Shown: one piece after another, positions 9,790 through 22,282 of the stretch
Position numbering within the stretch: position 1 is the first letter of the stretch
Layout: each line of letters begins with the position of its first letter
NCBI RefSeq assembly: GCF_004210375.1
Contig: NC_134829.1
Span: 59,264,107-59,328,106 of the forward strand
DNA: 64,000 nucleotides
Direction: 5' to 3'
From: Tachypleus tridentatus
Lineage: Eukaryota; Arthropoda; Merostomata; Xiphosura; Limulidae
The notes under the pieces: model-generated
What the model saw: only the letters and a program-made list of their open reading frames with translations
Database searches by the model: none
What the model was told of the DNA's origin: nothing
Program-made: the position numbers and the translations under genes

Positions 9790-12700
9790 GGAAAGTGGGC
9801 AGGAAGGGTGGGGTGTGTGAGGAGAAGGAAATACCTTAATGAAATACTTTTTTCAGTATAGAAAAATTATCATTTCCTATATGGTACTTCCCACCCTTCA
9901 CAAGATTAGCTAGTACCCATGTTGGTAAGGTGGAGAGACCAGTGCAGGGGATGACAAAAGTACCTATAAAAAGTGTCTAAGAATACCCCTGGAAATGAGA
10001 GAGTCAAATCTGAAGAGGGGAACCATACCACTTCTGACCACGTAAAGTCTTCACTCATCTGTGAAATATGTAGTAGATAGGGTGGAAAAAATAAAGGAGC
10101 AATGAGTAACTACAAAACCCTATTTTGAAAAGCAGATCATACCGATTTGTTCAATACAAGGCATGGAAAGGATGGAGAGGAATTCCTTTCTGCATCACCC
10201 ACTGCAGCCTAAGAGTGGTATGGTTCAGAATGGGCAAGTTTATGAAGCAATTGCATCATGAGATTATTTACCTATAAGCAATTTGTGAAAAAACCTTATC
10301 TCTACAGTGTGCATTTCAAAGTGTGGAAGTTAATCCATGAATCCACATGGCTGTACAGTGTGGAAGACAAGGGAAGGGGTACTGAGGGAAAAAAGTTGCA
10401 TATGGTGTACTCATGGAAAACATGGTTATGCTGACTAACAGGGAGCAATCAGATGGACTCAATACAGAATGGTAGGAATGAGAGAGACCACCCAATGAAG
10501 TAATTGCACAGAAGAATTAACCCAAAGGAATTTGTAGGACTAATCCTGGATGCTGACATCAACCACCAAAGCCTGAGAATGAAGTACGGGAAACCAAAAT
10601 GGGGGGATAATTTGTGATTGAGGGCTGTGACAAATGCATCTACACGTGCAAAGCCACTGGAATACAAGGGAATCTAAAGACCACCCCGTCAAACAAAATT
10701 TTTCAGGGCTGGAAAAATGACCCACTACAAGAATAAAAGCACTTGGAATATTAAACTCAAGAAGATGAATGTGATGCATATGGGCCCAGTATAAGAGATT
10801 AAATGTACAGAGAGATTTGACCAGATGCCCCCCTTGGTGACTGATACATGCAACCACTGTAGAAATGTTGGAATGAATTACCACCAGGCAATGCTATGAA
10901 GTGATTCAAAGCCTGATGGACAATTAGAAGCTTAAAGACATTGATATGCACAAACTCAAAGTCAATTGGTGATAGACCCATGTACCTCAGTCCTGAAGGG
11001 ATGCAACCATGAAAAGATGTAAATACAGATGAGGAGAAGAAAGCAGGGCACCTGCCAACACAGAAGCCAAGCCTGTGCACAGCCAAGTGGGACCAGCAAA
11101 GTCACTGACGACCACATCCCTAAGAGCAATTGAGCTTCATACGCATAAAGTGAGGGAGCTAAAAAGCATGATGAACTAAGAATTCCATGGAATGAAGTCA
11201 TGGAGGAGAAGGCTTGGCCCAACTGACATGAGTGTTAAAAAAAAACACCTAAAGGACAAGATATTGGGTATGATGGAGGAAGGACTTCTCCAATTTGAGT
11301 AACCAGCTCAATCAAGCAGCCACATGAAGGAGCTGACAAGTATGGCTAGCCAACTCCAGTTTGTAATTAGGCATAAAAAGCCAGTCATCTATATAATGGT
11401 GAATTGCAGCCCAAGAGCATAAATATGATGAACAAAATCTCTGACCACCAAACAGAAAACATAAAGAGCAGAAATAAGCCTGAAGAGTAGGGTACAAAAT
11501 TGATTAACCACCCCATGATGGATGAATCTAAGATACAGATGAGACTGTGTTGAGATAGGGATGTGTAGGTAAGCATTAGTGACACACATCTTGATCATCC
11601 ACACATCTGAAAAAATCCCTAACATAGGGAAAGAAATTACTCCATGGTGAAATGTGGAAATTGAAGGAATCATATTGAGGTGGGACAAATAAATGACAAG
11701 CTTCTATTCCCCAGTTTCTTGGAAATATCAGAGAGTCTGGAATATAAACCTGGTAAAATCTGTCAAACAGGTTAATAGCCTACTGAGATAGTTGATCCAG
11801 AAACACCTCCAATAAATGTTGTTCAATTATTGGATCCTAAGGCAGAGGGAAGGAAATGGGTATAAGAAATGTGATGTGGGGAAAGAAATGGGATCACAAA
11901 TCCTTCCAATAAAACTTGAAGAACAAAGTGATCTTTGATGAAAGGACACCACAGATGAAATTTGGCATGTCATGCCCCCAAAGAATCAGAACCCAACAGG
12001 CAATCACAAATACTATTAGTAATGTGACACACACTGTCAAAAAAATGATGAGAAAAACAGGCAAAAAGATTGGAATAGATAGATTGTTGTTGTACAGATG
12101 AAACAGGGGACTCAAGGACTATGGGACCATGTCAAGTATGTAATGCCACTAAAATGGGGTGATACATAAATTCCAAAGATACAGGTAAACGGATGTGATT
12201 TAAGGTCCCATAAAAACCTAATAAGTCTAAACAAAAGAGAAATCACATATGCAAAGTCAGTACTAAAGATGAGAAACAAACCAATGTGAGAGAGAAAAGG
12301 GAGAGAATGTCACAAAAAAAAAACCCTCATGATTTCAATGGAAAGTCTCAGAGAGAAGATGGATGGTACAGAGTTATGGTAAAAGTGATGTGAGTGGAAG
12401 ATGAAGATGGGAAAATTGTGTAGGGGTCAGACTTATAGGAGACTTGGAGACTATCCCCTTAACAATTATTGGTCTGAATGATGATATGTAAGATGATATG
12501 ATCCAAAGCCCACTGGGGGCAAGGCATGCTAACCCCATCACTTAATTGTGAGGCAAACTGGTCAGCATATACCTGAATATTTGGGGAAAGAAGATTGGTC
12601 ATGTAGTTAGGAAGAACATGGTTCAGAAGAAGTAGGCAGAAGGGAAAAAACATCATATGTATGAGAAATAAAATGTGTAATAGACTTAATGAATCCTGAG

Positions 12701-13380
12701 TAGTAGTTTGGGAAGTGGGAAGACACAGCAAAATCAGGAGGTGGAAATAGGGATCCAAGTCCTTGTCAGTCTAAACAGGCTCAGTATGTTCAGGAAGAAG
12801 TGAGGTGAGGTCTAGAAATACCAGTTGACCCAATTAATATTCAATCTTCTTGTGAATAAATGCGAGCAAATCTCCCACTATATTGCCTGCACCTGAGGCC
12901 TTTGATATGGCACCAGTTGCAAGTGTAACCCACAAAGTAGTAACACAAATTTTAACTTTAGAATTCATAATCAAGAAGATTCAACCAAAAATCTAAATTA
13001 TAAATAATAATGTGACTGTAATAAACTAGAATTGTATTACAGTAAAGAAACAGCCTAAATAAACGTGGAAGTAAAGGAAAACCACTTTGCAAGTGAAACT
13101 TGAAACAAAAAAAAACACATCTGAACACAAGCTCTACCAAATGAGAAGTAATAATTTGGTAGAGAGTCATATGCATCACATGTCATGCACTTATTAGTGG
13201 AGAAATGACACATGACAACTTGCATGAAAGAAATGTTGGAATCATTTTATTCAATAGGGGAGCAGAAAGCTTATGACATGCATGAAAAAAATGTTTGCAC
13301 ACAGAGGCAGCACAAGGCAAGAATAGCTAATCTTGTGAGTGGAGGGAAGCACTGTAGCAGAATTATTTCATTCAAATTGT
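9790..13380 (-). mobile_element. DIRS-type (tyrosine-recombinase) retroelement fossil, broken
   Basis: Minus-strand remnants of a pol region are visible. A reverse-transcriptase-like block at about 11390-11690 reads like the region leading to the Y-(I/L)-D-D-W motif usual in DIRS elements. An RNase H-like block lies at about 10540-11090. The more promoter-proximal part (about 11700-12800) may be gag-like. The outer right end (about 13110-13380) is related to the inverted terminal repeat of the second copy at 61236-63535. The element is inactive, with many breaks, and clearly old. A recombinase domain was not identified, so assignment to DIRS rests on the RT type and on the inverted termini of the other copy. 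Confidence 0.7.
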
Positions 13381-14082
13381 ATCTTTGCATTTCTTCAGTG
13401 ATAATGAGAAAGCACCTTCTAATAACATGAATTAGATAACTTCACTAAACATTTTTATGCAGACTAATTTTTAATAAGGATAATTAAATCATCACGCATT
13501 CTTTTCTGGTAAAATGTCCTGCAGTAATTCCTTACAGTAAACATAACTAACTGCATACATGCTTTTGTAAATTATAATTTGTTGAGCAGTAAAGGAATTC
13601 AAATAAATAAAATAATAAATATACATTTCTATGCAACAGTTTGGGCATGTTTAATGGAAATCTAACATCATCTTTTTATATAAATAAAAACAGCCATAGG
13701 AGATGAATAGAGAAATCCCATTTACTTTATACTGTGTTGCAGAAAGAAAATATTCATCTGTTACTCATTTATAAAAAATATCATTTTGCTTATTATTTAG
13801 GACAAAATGCAGATTTTCCTTACCTTTTATGAATACAAATTATGATCTGAAACCTCCATGGCTGTATACATCCAAACACTATCAGTTGAAGGCAAAATTT
13901 AATCTAGTCATTCTTTGTGCAACATCAACTTGGAATATTTTTTGCACATTCAATTCTCAATTATTTTTTTAAACCACTGAGGTGTTTTGTCATGTAACCT
14001 ATAAAACAAATACTTGCCAATATTGGAGCGACCTACTGACAACATTTAAACAAATCCCAAATACTGACCATTATTGTCAGAA

Positions 14083-14119
<37 letters not shown>

Positions 14120-16834
14120 TTCTCTACTCTCACAACATACTGACATTGTAAAAGATGCAAACTTTTTCACAGCCAGCAAACTGTCCCTTGATAAATCCTA
14201 ATAAGTTGTACATTAACCAAAAGTTGGTATTTGTAAGTCAGCTTCACTATTAGATGAAAGCAGAGTTTTCAAACTAGAAGTTACAGATACCCAGACAGCA
14301 ATAAGAAAGTGTCAAGGAAGCAACTGCAACTATATAAAGTCCTGTTTATGTACTCAGTCTATAGGTTCATTAGGTGAGGTATACAGAATGTTTTGGGAAG
14401 TCTTGTGCTGTAAAAGTTTGGGAACCCTGAGCTAAAGAATGGATGTTTGAACTTATAATTACCACACAATGATCACACTTGTTAAAAATTTAAAAAATGG
14501 ATGACTTTTACCCATTTCAAAATGCATATTCTTTAGTTTATCAAACACTACAAAATTTAATTTTTCCCCACTATCAAAAGCTCCTATATACACATGTAGA
14601 TATTAAACAGATCCAAAATTAACAGATTATCACTATGAAATGAGACAGTTTTGTTACTTTAATAATTTAAATGTTCACTATCACTTTACAAATTTTCATC
14701 CTCATAATTTGGCACCCAAGAGTATTTCACCCCAAGTCCTGAAATCCTATGAAAAACCTTGTTCTTAAAAACTTAAGCAAGTATTATTTAACTGTTTACT
14801 CATGTCATCTCATGATGCATTACCAGGTGTAAACAGCTATCACAATAACTCATTATTATGGATTTACAATCACATGATGTTATGTTATTAGACACACATT
14901 AAGTCATTTTATCTAGCAAATTTCAGTGAAAATGTCGTTGAAGAGTTTTAAATATGAATGCACCATCTGTTGAAGCACACTGAATTTATTACTTAAGTGC
15001 AACAGTAGTTTTTAGCATTATGTGGCACAGATCTTAACAATGTTGGCTTATCAATTCATCAGATGTTGAAAAGTCATTGAATGTGATACTGCTTTGATCA
15101 TCTGTTATTCCTTTACCAAAGTAGTGTTCTTCCAGTTAAACATGCTTGATGATACTACTAAAACAATGGGAAAAAGAAGTTTGGAATCGTTACATACAAG
15201 TATTTGCAAAAAAAGACAAAAACTTCAAATATTTTTGTTAAAATGCAAAAATGAGCCTGAAAAAATTACATTTACAATAACAATTTGAAAGTTGATTCAT
15301 AATTTACTATACATCCCAGAATCTCAGCAGTAAATTTGATCATTCTGCCTGTGGTAGATACAATATAGCTAGCCAACTGTGTACTTCAGTGCTTCACAAT
15401 ACACAAACAAACATTTAACTACATGTGCAAATATTTTAGATAAAATTATTCTGTAATAAATGTACTAAATAAATAAAAAAAGAGAAATTTTACTGAAAAT
15501 TATAATTATATTTAGTTTAAAATAAGGTCATTTAAGAACTTGGCACTTCTTTATGCAGGTGTACACCTTGAGAGCCATATATAAAAGCAAAATGGTCACA
15601 GTAAACTTAATATACCAATATGGTTCATTGTCATGTTAATTAGTGCCTCTACCATACTGGGGGCTAGAATGCTAACTTCAAGAGGCAAGTTTCATCTTAC
15701 CTACCCCCAAATGGCAGTATCTTATTTCCTTGTTTGTTATTTTATTTTTATTTTCATTTTTTTCTTATTATTATTTTAACATGGAAGAGCAGTTACCTTG
15801 CCACAGCTGTCTGATGTAGAATGTTGTGGGTTTCAGTACCTATATCTCACTCTCCTAATTTCTAATCTAATTGTGTCTATTTCTTATGCAATACTAGTGA
15901 ATTGGAGGTTAAGACTGATAGATGGTGTATCCCCACTGCAATGTGAGTTCTACTCCTTCAGTCACCTCCAAAACCTAAGATACATTTTATAATCCCATGT
16001 TGTAGCTTGTACCCTAGGACCTATTCTTTTAAAAATGCAGTGTATTTTGTTTAATTTTAATGTGTTTTGTTTTGGCTTAAAAATTATTGTTATAATATAC
16101 AAATATATATATATATATATAAATTATGGATTATTACTTTGTGTTCCATAATACTGACTTCATCCTAGTAAGCAGTATAAACTACCACTACAATGATATG
16201 TCAGAAAAACACACAGGTTCAAGAAATCATAATATAAAATGACAAAACACTACAATTTATGTGCTTTTGAAGAGTCTACCTTTCAAAAGTACTCATGTTA
16301 TAAGGTTTTTATATTACCACTACAATGGTAAAACATTATGTTTATTTCTAAAAGAACTCCACGAGCTGTCCTGAACTCTGATGATGACAAACCTAAGGAA
16401 TTAAAGGAAAAGTGTGTAACTTTTTTAACATGTAATAATAGTGCTAACATGTGAAACAGCTTGGATTATTTAACTTCTAAAGGTAAATGGTGTATTTCTT
16501 TTTCACTACATCAGTAATATGTTACTCAGTGCTACTAACAATAACACTAAATCACTGAATACACACAAAAAAATGAAAATACTAGGTCCACATTTTCTTT
16601 ATTAAATCACTTTTGTCAAACATGTTTATAGTTATGTCATGCTAGCAAGCAATATGTTAATTTTACTCATCAGTGCCAGTCACTAATAGTAATAAAAATT
16701 GTGATACTAAACAATAATGATAAGCCTAAGTTAGTACTACTACTATAAATACTAGTGGTATGATCATTAGTATTATTAATACTAACACAAGTAGCAGCAC
16801 ATATTGCTTATTGTCACTGAATGAATCTACTAAC
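13381..16834. other. AT-rich noncoding region, probable intron
   Basis: I recognise no exon. (TA)n microsatellites lie at about 14085-14117 and 16106-16122. Because the next feature is a minus-strand first coding exon with a donor at its left edge, this stretch is probably the start of that gene's first coding intron. Confidence 0.45.
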
Positions 16835-17039
16835 CTGAAGGTTGTATTTTTTTAAGAACTGAAGTACAGCAAGCAATGCATTTTTTATCTACATCAGGTT
16901 GCTGACTTTCAGCACCACTTTGGTCAGTCGATGCTTCGTTCCCTCCTTCAACAGTAATAATATCATTTTGTAATTCAGGCTCATTCGTTGCGTTGACAAC
17001 TGAATGAGAATCCATCACAATTTCGGCCATCGCTCTCAT
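16835..17039 (-). CDS. First coding exon of an unidentified protein (partial)
   Basis: The minus-strand frame is richer in CpG than its surroundings. It opens with three nearby candidate starts: one at 17054, MRAMAEIV at 17039, and MAEIV at 17030, which has the best start context (GCGATGG). It encodes an acidic, Ser/Asn/Glu-rich N-terminus followed by the cysteine-containing segment KKCIACCTSVLKKIQ. It ends at a good splice donor (TTCAG|GTTAGT, boundary at 16835) in phase 1. About 66-73 residues are encoded. I do not recognise the family. The CIACC cluster could be a metal or lipid-attachment site, but that is speculation. Downstream exons should lie to the left, possibly beyond the N gap, and none was found. 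Confidence 0.6.
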
Positions 17040-17398
17040 ATTCGTGTTACACAAGCAACTAAAAATCTATGATAGACTTAATCAGTCAATACAGCTTAAT
17101 TTGTAATATGTATTTTTTTAGCAATCTCATACTTTATGTATTTTTTTTGTCAATAACCTTTATAATTATGGAATATAAATACAACAAAATAAAAGGATAA
17201 AGATTATTTTAGGAGATGAGTGGTAATTAGTAACAATAGCAACAAAAAAGACATATCACACTAATATACTAAGCACAATAAAGCTACATTTAAAATGGAA
17301 TTAACAAGAAAACGTCATTTGAAACTGATAAAATGATAAAATTAAACCATCAGATAAAATAACCAGTATCAAACTAAAACACGTAACACAACTAAACG
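17040..17398. other. 5' flank or 5'UTR of the 17 kb minus-strand exon
   Basis: AT-rich with no clear TATA or other promoter element. The transcription start could not be placed. Confidence 0.35.
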
Positions 17399-17525
17399 TA
17401 CCCCGCTGGTACAGCGGTGTGTCTATACATTTACAACACTTAAATCAGAGGTTCGATTCCCCTCGGTGAAATCAACAGATCGCCCAATATGGCTTTGCTA
17501 TAAGAAAAACACTAAACACAAAATT
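17399..17525 (+). repeat. tRNA-derived SINE, family 2
   Basis: Best-preserved family 2 copy. The tRNA-like head is CCCCGCTGGTACAGCGGT and includes an A-box. GGTTCGATTCCCC forms a B-box, and the body has GATCGCCCAATATGGCTTTG before an A-rich tail. The anticodon-loop region (TTTACAA) suggests a tRNA-Val-like ancestor. It is not a functional tRNA, because no acceptor-stem pairing is kept. Confidence 0.8.
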
Positions 17526-18799
17526 AAAATAGAACAAACATTTTAACACAATAAATGAAATAAAAACTGAAAGACAAAAAGATACAAAGACATATACAGA
17601 ATATACACAGTACACCTATAGATTAAGAAGAAATGTTAAAATTATATACTTATTCGGCAGTAAACATGAGGCTTAATTCACTTTACTCACTACAACGTAG
17701 CTTTCTATAACAATTGAAGGTCAAAGCCTACGTCTATTCAACGACTATATATTTACAATGGTACTTGTAAATGGAATCTTCTCAAACATGGGATGGTTTT
17801 TGGTAAATTATTCTGTGGTTTGTTCAAAGTTCCTCTTACAGTTGCTTCTGAAGTTGTTTTTAGGGTCCTATGGTAATGGAGATTCGATCGTATAAAGGTA
17901 AAAGCTTCTCACCATGTTTTTTCGAGGTGGATGGTTTCAATCTGGTGTACTCCATTCGACATATCCTTGTTAATGGCAAATCCTGTTATTTGCAGTAGTG
18001 GAGAAACTCAACAATCTAGTTCATATGAATCACCTTGTTGGTGACACTGGGCCTGGCGGTTTTGACTACACAGACAGCATACGTCATCTAGGGACTCTTT
18101 TTCCCTGAATCCAAGATACAGAAAGGTTTACTTTGGCTACGATATGTAGTACACACAACCATAAAAAATACATCCTTACTAGCTGTGAATGAGGTCACAC
18201 AGGCTTCACTGAATTTCTCCTTGAATAAAATCTATATTCATGCTGTCCTCTAATGCCACTGTCAGACAAGGAGAACACATCTCACCATTCAACACAATTG
18301 CATTTGCACTGCTACTGTTCGATTATCAGATGAGTAGAACCTGAATCTATTAGAAAATTAAATGGGTTAAGCCTGGAAAACTAGTTCCTACACATTTGAG
18401 TAGACTTTGATTAAATGACGCCACCCCTTGATTTTGACCATTAGTAATTACCATGGCTAACAATGTATCGCCTTAGAGGCTTTCTTCCAGTTACAGGTTT
18501 ATTACCAACTTGGCATAATTTACAAAGTTTCGCTATGCATGTGTTAATTTTTATCTCCCGCAGTGCTCTCACATCTTAAATGTTCATGCTCTGTGACTGT
18601 ACCTTGCACTGAAACATAGTTAAGAAAATATTCAGAAACATATGTGGTTATAAAATATTTTAATCTGCATGAGTAAAAAGATTCTATCACAGGCAAAAAT
18701 AAAAAATAATGGGTACATGAAGCTTACGCTTGACATTGTGTTTAAGATACCTTCTAGAAATTTCATTTAGTACTAATCATTTCACTTTCGTCCCCCACC
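17526..18799. other. Unassigned, possibly repeat-derived
   Basis: About 17800-18480 is somewhat GC-richer and may be an old transposable element, but no motif was identified in any frame. Confidence 0.3.
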
Positions 18800-18925
18800 C
18801 TCTCAGTGGCGTAGACGTATGTCTTTAGACTCAAACTGCTACCAACCAGGTTTCAATATCCGTGGCTGGAAGAAGACAGATAGTCCATGGTATAGCTTTA
18901 TGCTTAATTCCAAACATACATACGT
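18800..18925 (+). repeat. SINE family 2, degraded copy
   Basis: CTCAGTGGCGTAGACGTATG forms a decayed tRNA-like head, followed by GGTTTCAATATCCGTGGC (B-box region), CAGATAGTCCATGGTATAGC and TTTATGCTTAATTCC. Confidence 0.65.
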
Positions 18926-19248
18926 ACATATCACGTGCTCGTAACTGTTTCAGTTTGATCCAATCTATATATCTTTTAATACTCTTACGGAAAATCATTA
19001 GGTAAAAATGTTTTATTACAGATGTAGTATCACTATTTTACACTATTATTACACTGTCAATGATAAACGCAACCATACTAGTGTTAATAATAATAAAACA
19101 ACTGTACTGTATCTTTAAAAATACTTTCTACGTCTGTTGTCACACGTACCTTCATGTCACAAAGTCTTAACATCCAGCTCACACGCGTAATTAATCCATT
19201 CGTGTTACCTGACACTCATGAATGACTTAATGTCCACAATCACTCATG

Positions 19249-20935
19249 CAGTGCTGTACAAAAGTATTAGGATAAGATAATATTTCATCATTCTTTCCGT
19301 TTTACAGAATAATTATTTCAGGCCATTACAGAACGTAAATATCAAATCTATGGTAATGCTTCACTGAAATTGACAACTGAATGAGCCAGAATGAGAATAC
19401 TTGTCATTTGTTAGAATTCCCATATACCTGTATCAAGATCATGTCGTAATGGTTGTGCTTGAATTAACATACTAATCAAATTTGGGGTCTGAAATAACTG
19501 TCATGGTACTCCATGCAGTATCTTAACTATTAGGTTGTCCAGAAACAATGTCGTTTTTGAACTGTTAAGTTTGGAAAAGTATAAACCAGTATTGTAAAAC
19601 ATGTTGTGATAAAAGTAACCACAAGTTGGTTTAACACACTTTTGCCAACGTGTAATAATGCTATTTATGCTCCTATTGTAGAATTCAGAGTTTCTATGGT
19701 TAATGAACTTCCTGAAAGCTTCTTCTGCAGCTGCCTGGTTTTGAAAGAGTTTATTGTTCAAAAAGTTGTCAAAGTGCTTGACAAAAATGAAAATCTGTAT
19801 GGGAAAGGTCTGCAGAATAAGGTGGATGAGTTAGAACCTCGATTCCATGGCACAGCCCAAAAAGCGTAGAGAATTATTAATAGAGCTGAGAATTCACATA
19901 AAATCTTTAAGTGGTGAAAGCTGGACTCTCCAAAATACTGCTGTGGACTTGAAATGCTCCCCAACACTGTCAAATACCTTAGATCATAAAAGTGAGACAG
20001 GTAAACTTGAATATCGGAAAGGAAGAACAAGAACACGTTAACTCAATATCATTGAGTTATCGGAATAGAAAGAAGACTAACGACCATGTACCAAATGATG
20101 GAAAAATGTCCAATCTACAGTAACAAGGAGATTCAATGAGAATAGAATATTAAGTCGTGTAGCAGTTAAAAACCTTTACTTCGATCTCCAAGTATTTTCT
20201 AGAGCCTTAAATTTTCTAAACAGTACAATTGGTGATTGGAAAAGGGTGTTTTGGACGGATGAGTCCAAATTTGAAATATTTGGTTAAAATTTAGGTTGTA
20301 CGTCCAGTGGAAGAATAGTGAAAAATTCATTGTGGGAGACAATGTGATAGTTTGTGGGTGTTTTAATTCTAAGCGGCAGGAAATATTTGCAAAATAGATG
20401 GAATAATGACCAGCACAAGTACCATCAGATACTGATTCATCATGGTATACCCATTGGTTTGCGTACTGTTAATAAATAATTCTACTACCAAGAAGATAAT
20501 GATCCCAAACACTCTTTCAACCATGCAGAAATTACCTAGATAAGAAAGAAACTGCTGGAGTCATTTAAATGATACAGTGGCTCCCACAGCCATTCTCAAT
20601 CGAATTAAGCAGATAGGGGACGTGATAGATCAAAAACTTGAAAAATCAGAAGTTACTTCCAAAGAAATTTTATTGAAGTGTATAAGAGACAATTAGAGCA
20701 CAATCCCAAAGGACACTTTAATCAAATATTTTGCAACAATGCCTGAAAGATTGTTTGCAGTTATTAAAGCAAAAAAGAGACATATAAAATATTAACTGTT
20801 TGCTGAACTCAAGCACTTTTACTTAGTTTCTGATGTTCTAAATATGAAGATTAATAAAATTTTGATGCTTCACCAGTGATTTACCTTTCATTTGTCTTTG
20901 AAAGTAGATGAAATCTAATTTTTGATAGTGTTGTA
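19249..20935 (+). mobile_element. Tc1-like DNA transposon, inactive, interrupted by mariner
   Basis: A Tc1-type transposase remnant reads on the plus strand from about 19847 to 20793. The N-terminal helix-turn-helix region (ETGKLEYRKGRTRTR near its end) is followed by the WTDESKFEIFG block with the second catalytic Asp region. A later frame carries YQEDNDPKHS. Several frame changes and stops interrupt it. The left end CAGTGCTGTACAAAAG at about 19249 is Tc1-like, and a weakly matching inverted counterpart lies near 20900-20935. A mariner fragment lies between the left end and the transposase. The part right of 19719 belongs to triplication unit 1. Confidence 0.8.
19530..19853 (-). mobile_element. 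mariner transposon fragment, 3' part
   Basis: Minus-strand frames encode the C-terminal part of a mariner transposase. EVLTHPPYSADLSHTDFHF matches the usual HPPYSPDLAPxD block, and later residues match the FYxRSI...RWQKC end. A one-base frame change separates the two parts. The outer end TTAGGTTGTCCAGAAAC at 19530 is a mariner-type terminus. The 5' half is missing. The left breakpoint of the tandem unit (19719) falls inside this fragment. Confidence 0.82.
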
Positions 20936-21587
20936 ACACCTTTACATGTTATTATATCACTTTTGTGATATGTGAGGGCGTTCTTAGCTATTGATATGCA
21001 AATCCATGCACACCAACTAATGCACATTTTAACCAGACACAAGTGTAATAAACAATGAAAATAATCTTTATTTCACACAACACAAATTAACAGTATTATA
21101 TATTTAACGCCATGGATTATAGACAATCGTCTTTACTGTCTAAATCTTACATTACTTAGTTGAATTGGTAATGTCAGTGTACGACTGGCAATTCTTATTC
21201 AAACTTAGTGGAGGATTTAGAATATTGAATATGCTATTTTTCAGTTAAAATAGCATCAAACTTTAGTCCAAACAAATAAATATACATCATTTATCTTTGT
21301 TGCTTCAACACTTTTATAATAATGGACTAAAGTTGATATCGAAAGAAGTAAAATTAGTAAATTATTAAAGTTTGTGCATGACAATAAACTGTTTCGTATT
21401 TACTTCTTGATGACGAGATACATCTTTGGAATTTAGATACCTATTCAGGATGTTGAAGTGTTATTGAATGATGTGAATCAACTGTAACATGGGCAAATAG
21501 TTAGCAAATGTCCTTTACATAGTAAATGCTAGATACTCCTTCTTCCCTATTTTAATTTATTTATTTCATTGTAGCTGATAGTCTCAC
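20936..21587. other. Unassigned, AT-rich, with short hairpins
   Basis: It contains a perfect 7-bp stem with a 4-nt loop (ATATCAC/GTGATAT, 20954-20971), an ATGCAAAT octamer at about 20996, and an inverted pair around ACTTTAGTCCA near 21252 and 21324. On the minus strand an AATAAA occurs near 21070. The same sequence recurs in units 2 and 3. Confidence 0.35.
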
Positions 21588-21945
21588 CTGCAGAGTTATT
21601 GAACAGACCACTGCCATCTGTTAATTGCTTTTGGAGGTTTCTACTTTTCTTGTTCTTCGGAGGTACTGATGGTAAGCTTCTTAAGCTTATCAGTAGTATT
21701 TGTGTCCAGGCTGCAGCCCTAATCAAATATATTGTTTTTTGGGTGCTGTTGTCCTTCTTAATGCGTGCAGTAGATATGGAGTAAATGTTGCATAAACACT
21801 TTCTGGATGTTCTTAAATTCTTCTCTATTAACACCATCCCGATTTGTATGTTGCTACACAGATGGAAGATTACAGAGAATATGTATATCCAATATGCTTC
21901 ATCTATATTTTCACCTCAGCTTACTCACCTTGGATCGGGTTTCAT
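21588..21945 (-). other. Exon-like segment, unidentified (unit 1)
   Basis: On the minus strand an ATG at 21945 begins MKPDP and is followed by a consensus donor (CCAAG|GTGAGTAA, boundary 21929). An acceptor-like TCTGTGTAG ends at 21854 and a frame then stays open to a second good donor (CTGCAG|GTGAGA, boundary 21588). Joined at these sites the frame is open. Another frame contains the more protein-like TNRDGVNREEFKNIQKVF before a stop, so this may instead be a decayed gene or transposon piece. I recognise no family. Confidence 0.25.
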
Positions 21946-22080
21946 AGCGAAACTTTTATAAAATTGTGTTAAATGAGTAGCGAGATGTTTAAATTGTTAT
22001 ATATAATAAAGATAAAGATTTGGTCACATTAATACTTTTGATTTTAAAAGTTTTTGTAAAATTCTTAGTTTGGTTACCTT

Positions 22081-22282
22081 TAAAGCATTGTTCGAGGTAC
22101 TGGTGATGACTAACAACAATATGCTTTTGCTATATGTGAGACAAAGTATTTGTTCAAGGTATTGTTGATGACTAACAATAATATGTTTTTGTTATATGCA
22201 AGACAAAGCATTTGTTCAAGGTATTGTTGATGACTAACAATATGTTTTTTGTTTTATGTAAGACAAAGCATTTGTTCAAGGC
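22081..22282. repeat. Minisatellite, period about 62 bp, about 3.2 copies (unit 1)
   Basis: Repeats of a unit containing GGTATTGTTGATGACTAACA, then AATATG, a T-rich stretch, and AGACAAAGCATTTGTTCAAG. The first copy is the most diverged. Confidence 0.88.

Noticed and set aside
10449-11688. Minus-strand frames as host genes
   Set aside because: Their content is reverse-transcriptase and RNase H-like and belongs to the DIRS-type fossil.
15798-15992. Plus-strand 64-codon frame
   Set aside because: Low-complexity hydrophobic translation of AT-rich DNA, with no start context, splice signals or homologous motif.
19606-20041. Overlapping frames on both strands around the transposons
   Set aside because: The plus-strand 87-codon frame and the minus-strand 92-codon frame are shadows of mariner and Tc1 coding remnants read in the wrong frame or strand.
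22081-22282. Repeated units as a CRISPR-like array
   Set aside because: The whole 62-bp period is repeated with no unique spacers, in a eukaryotic context; it is a minisatellite.
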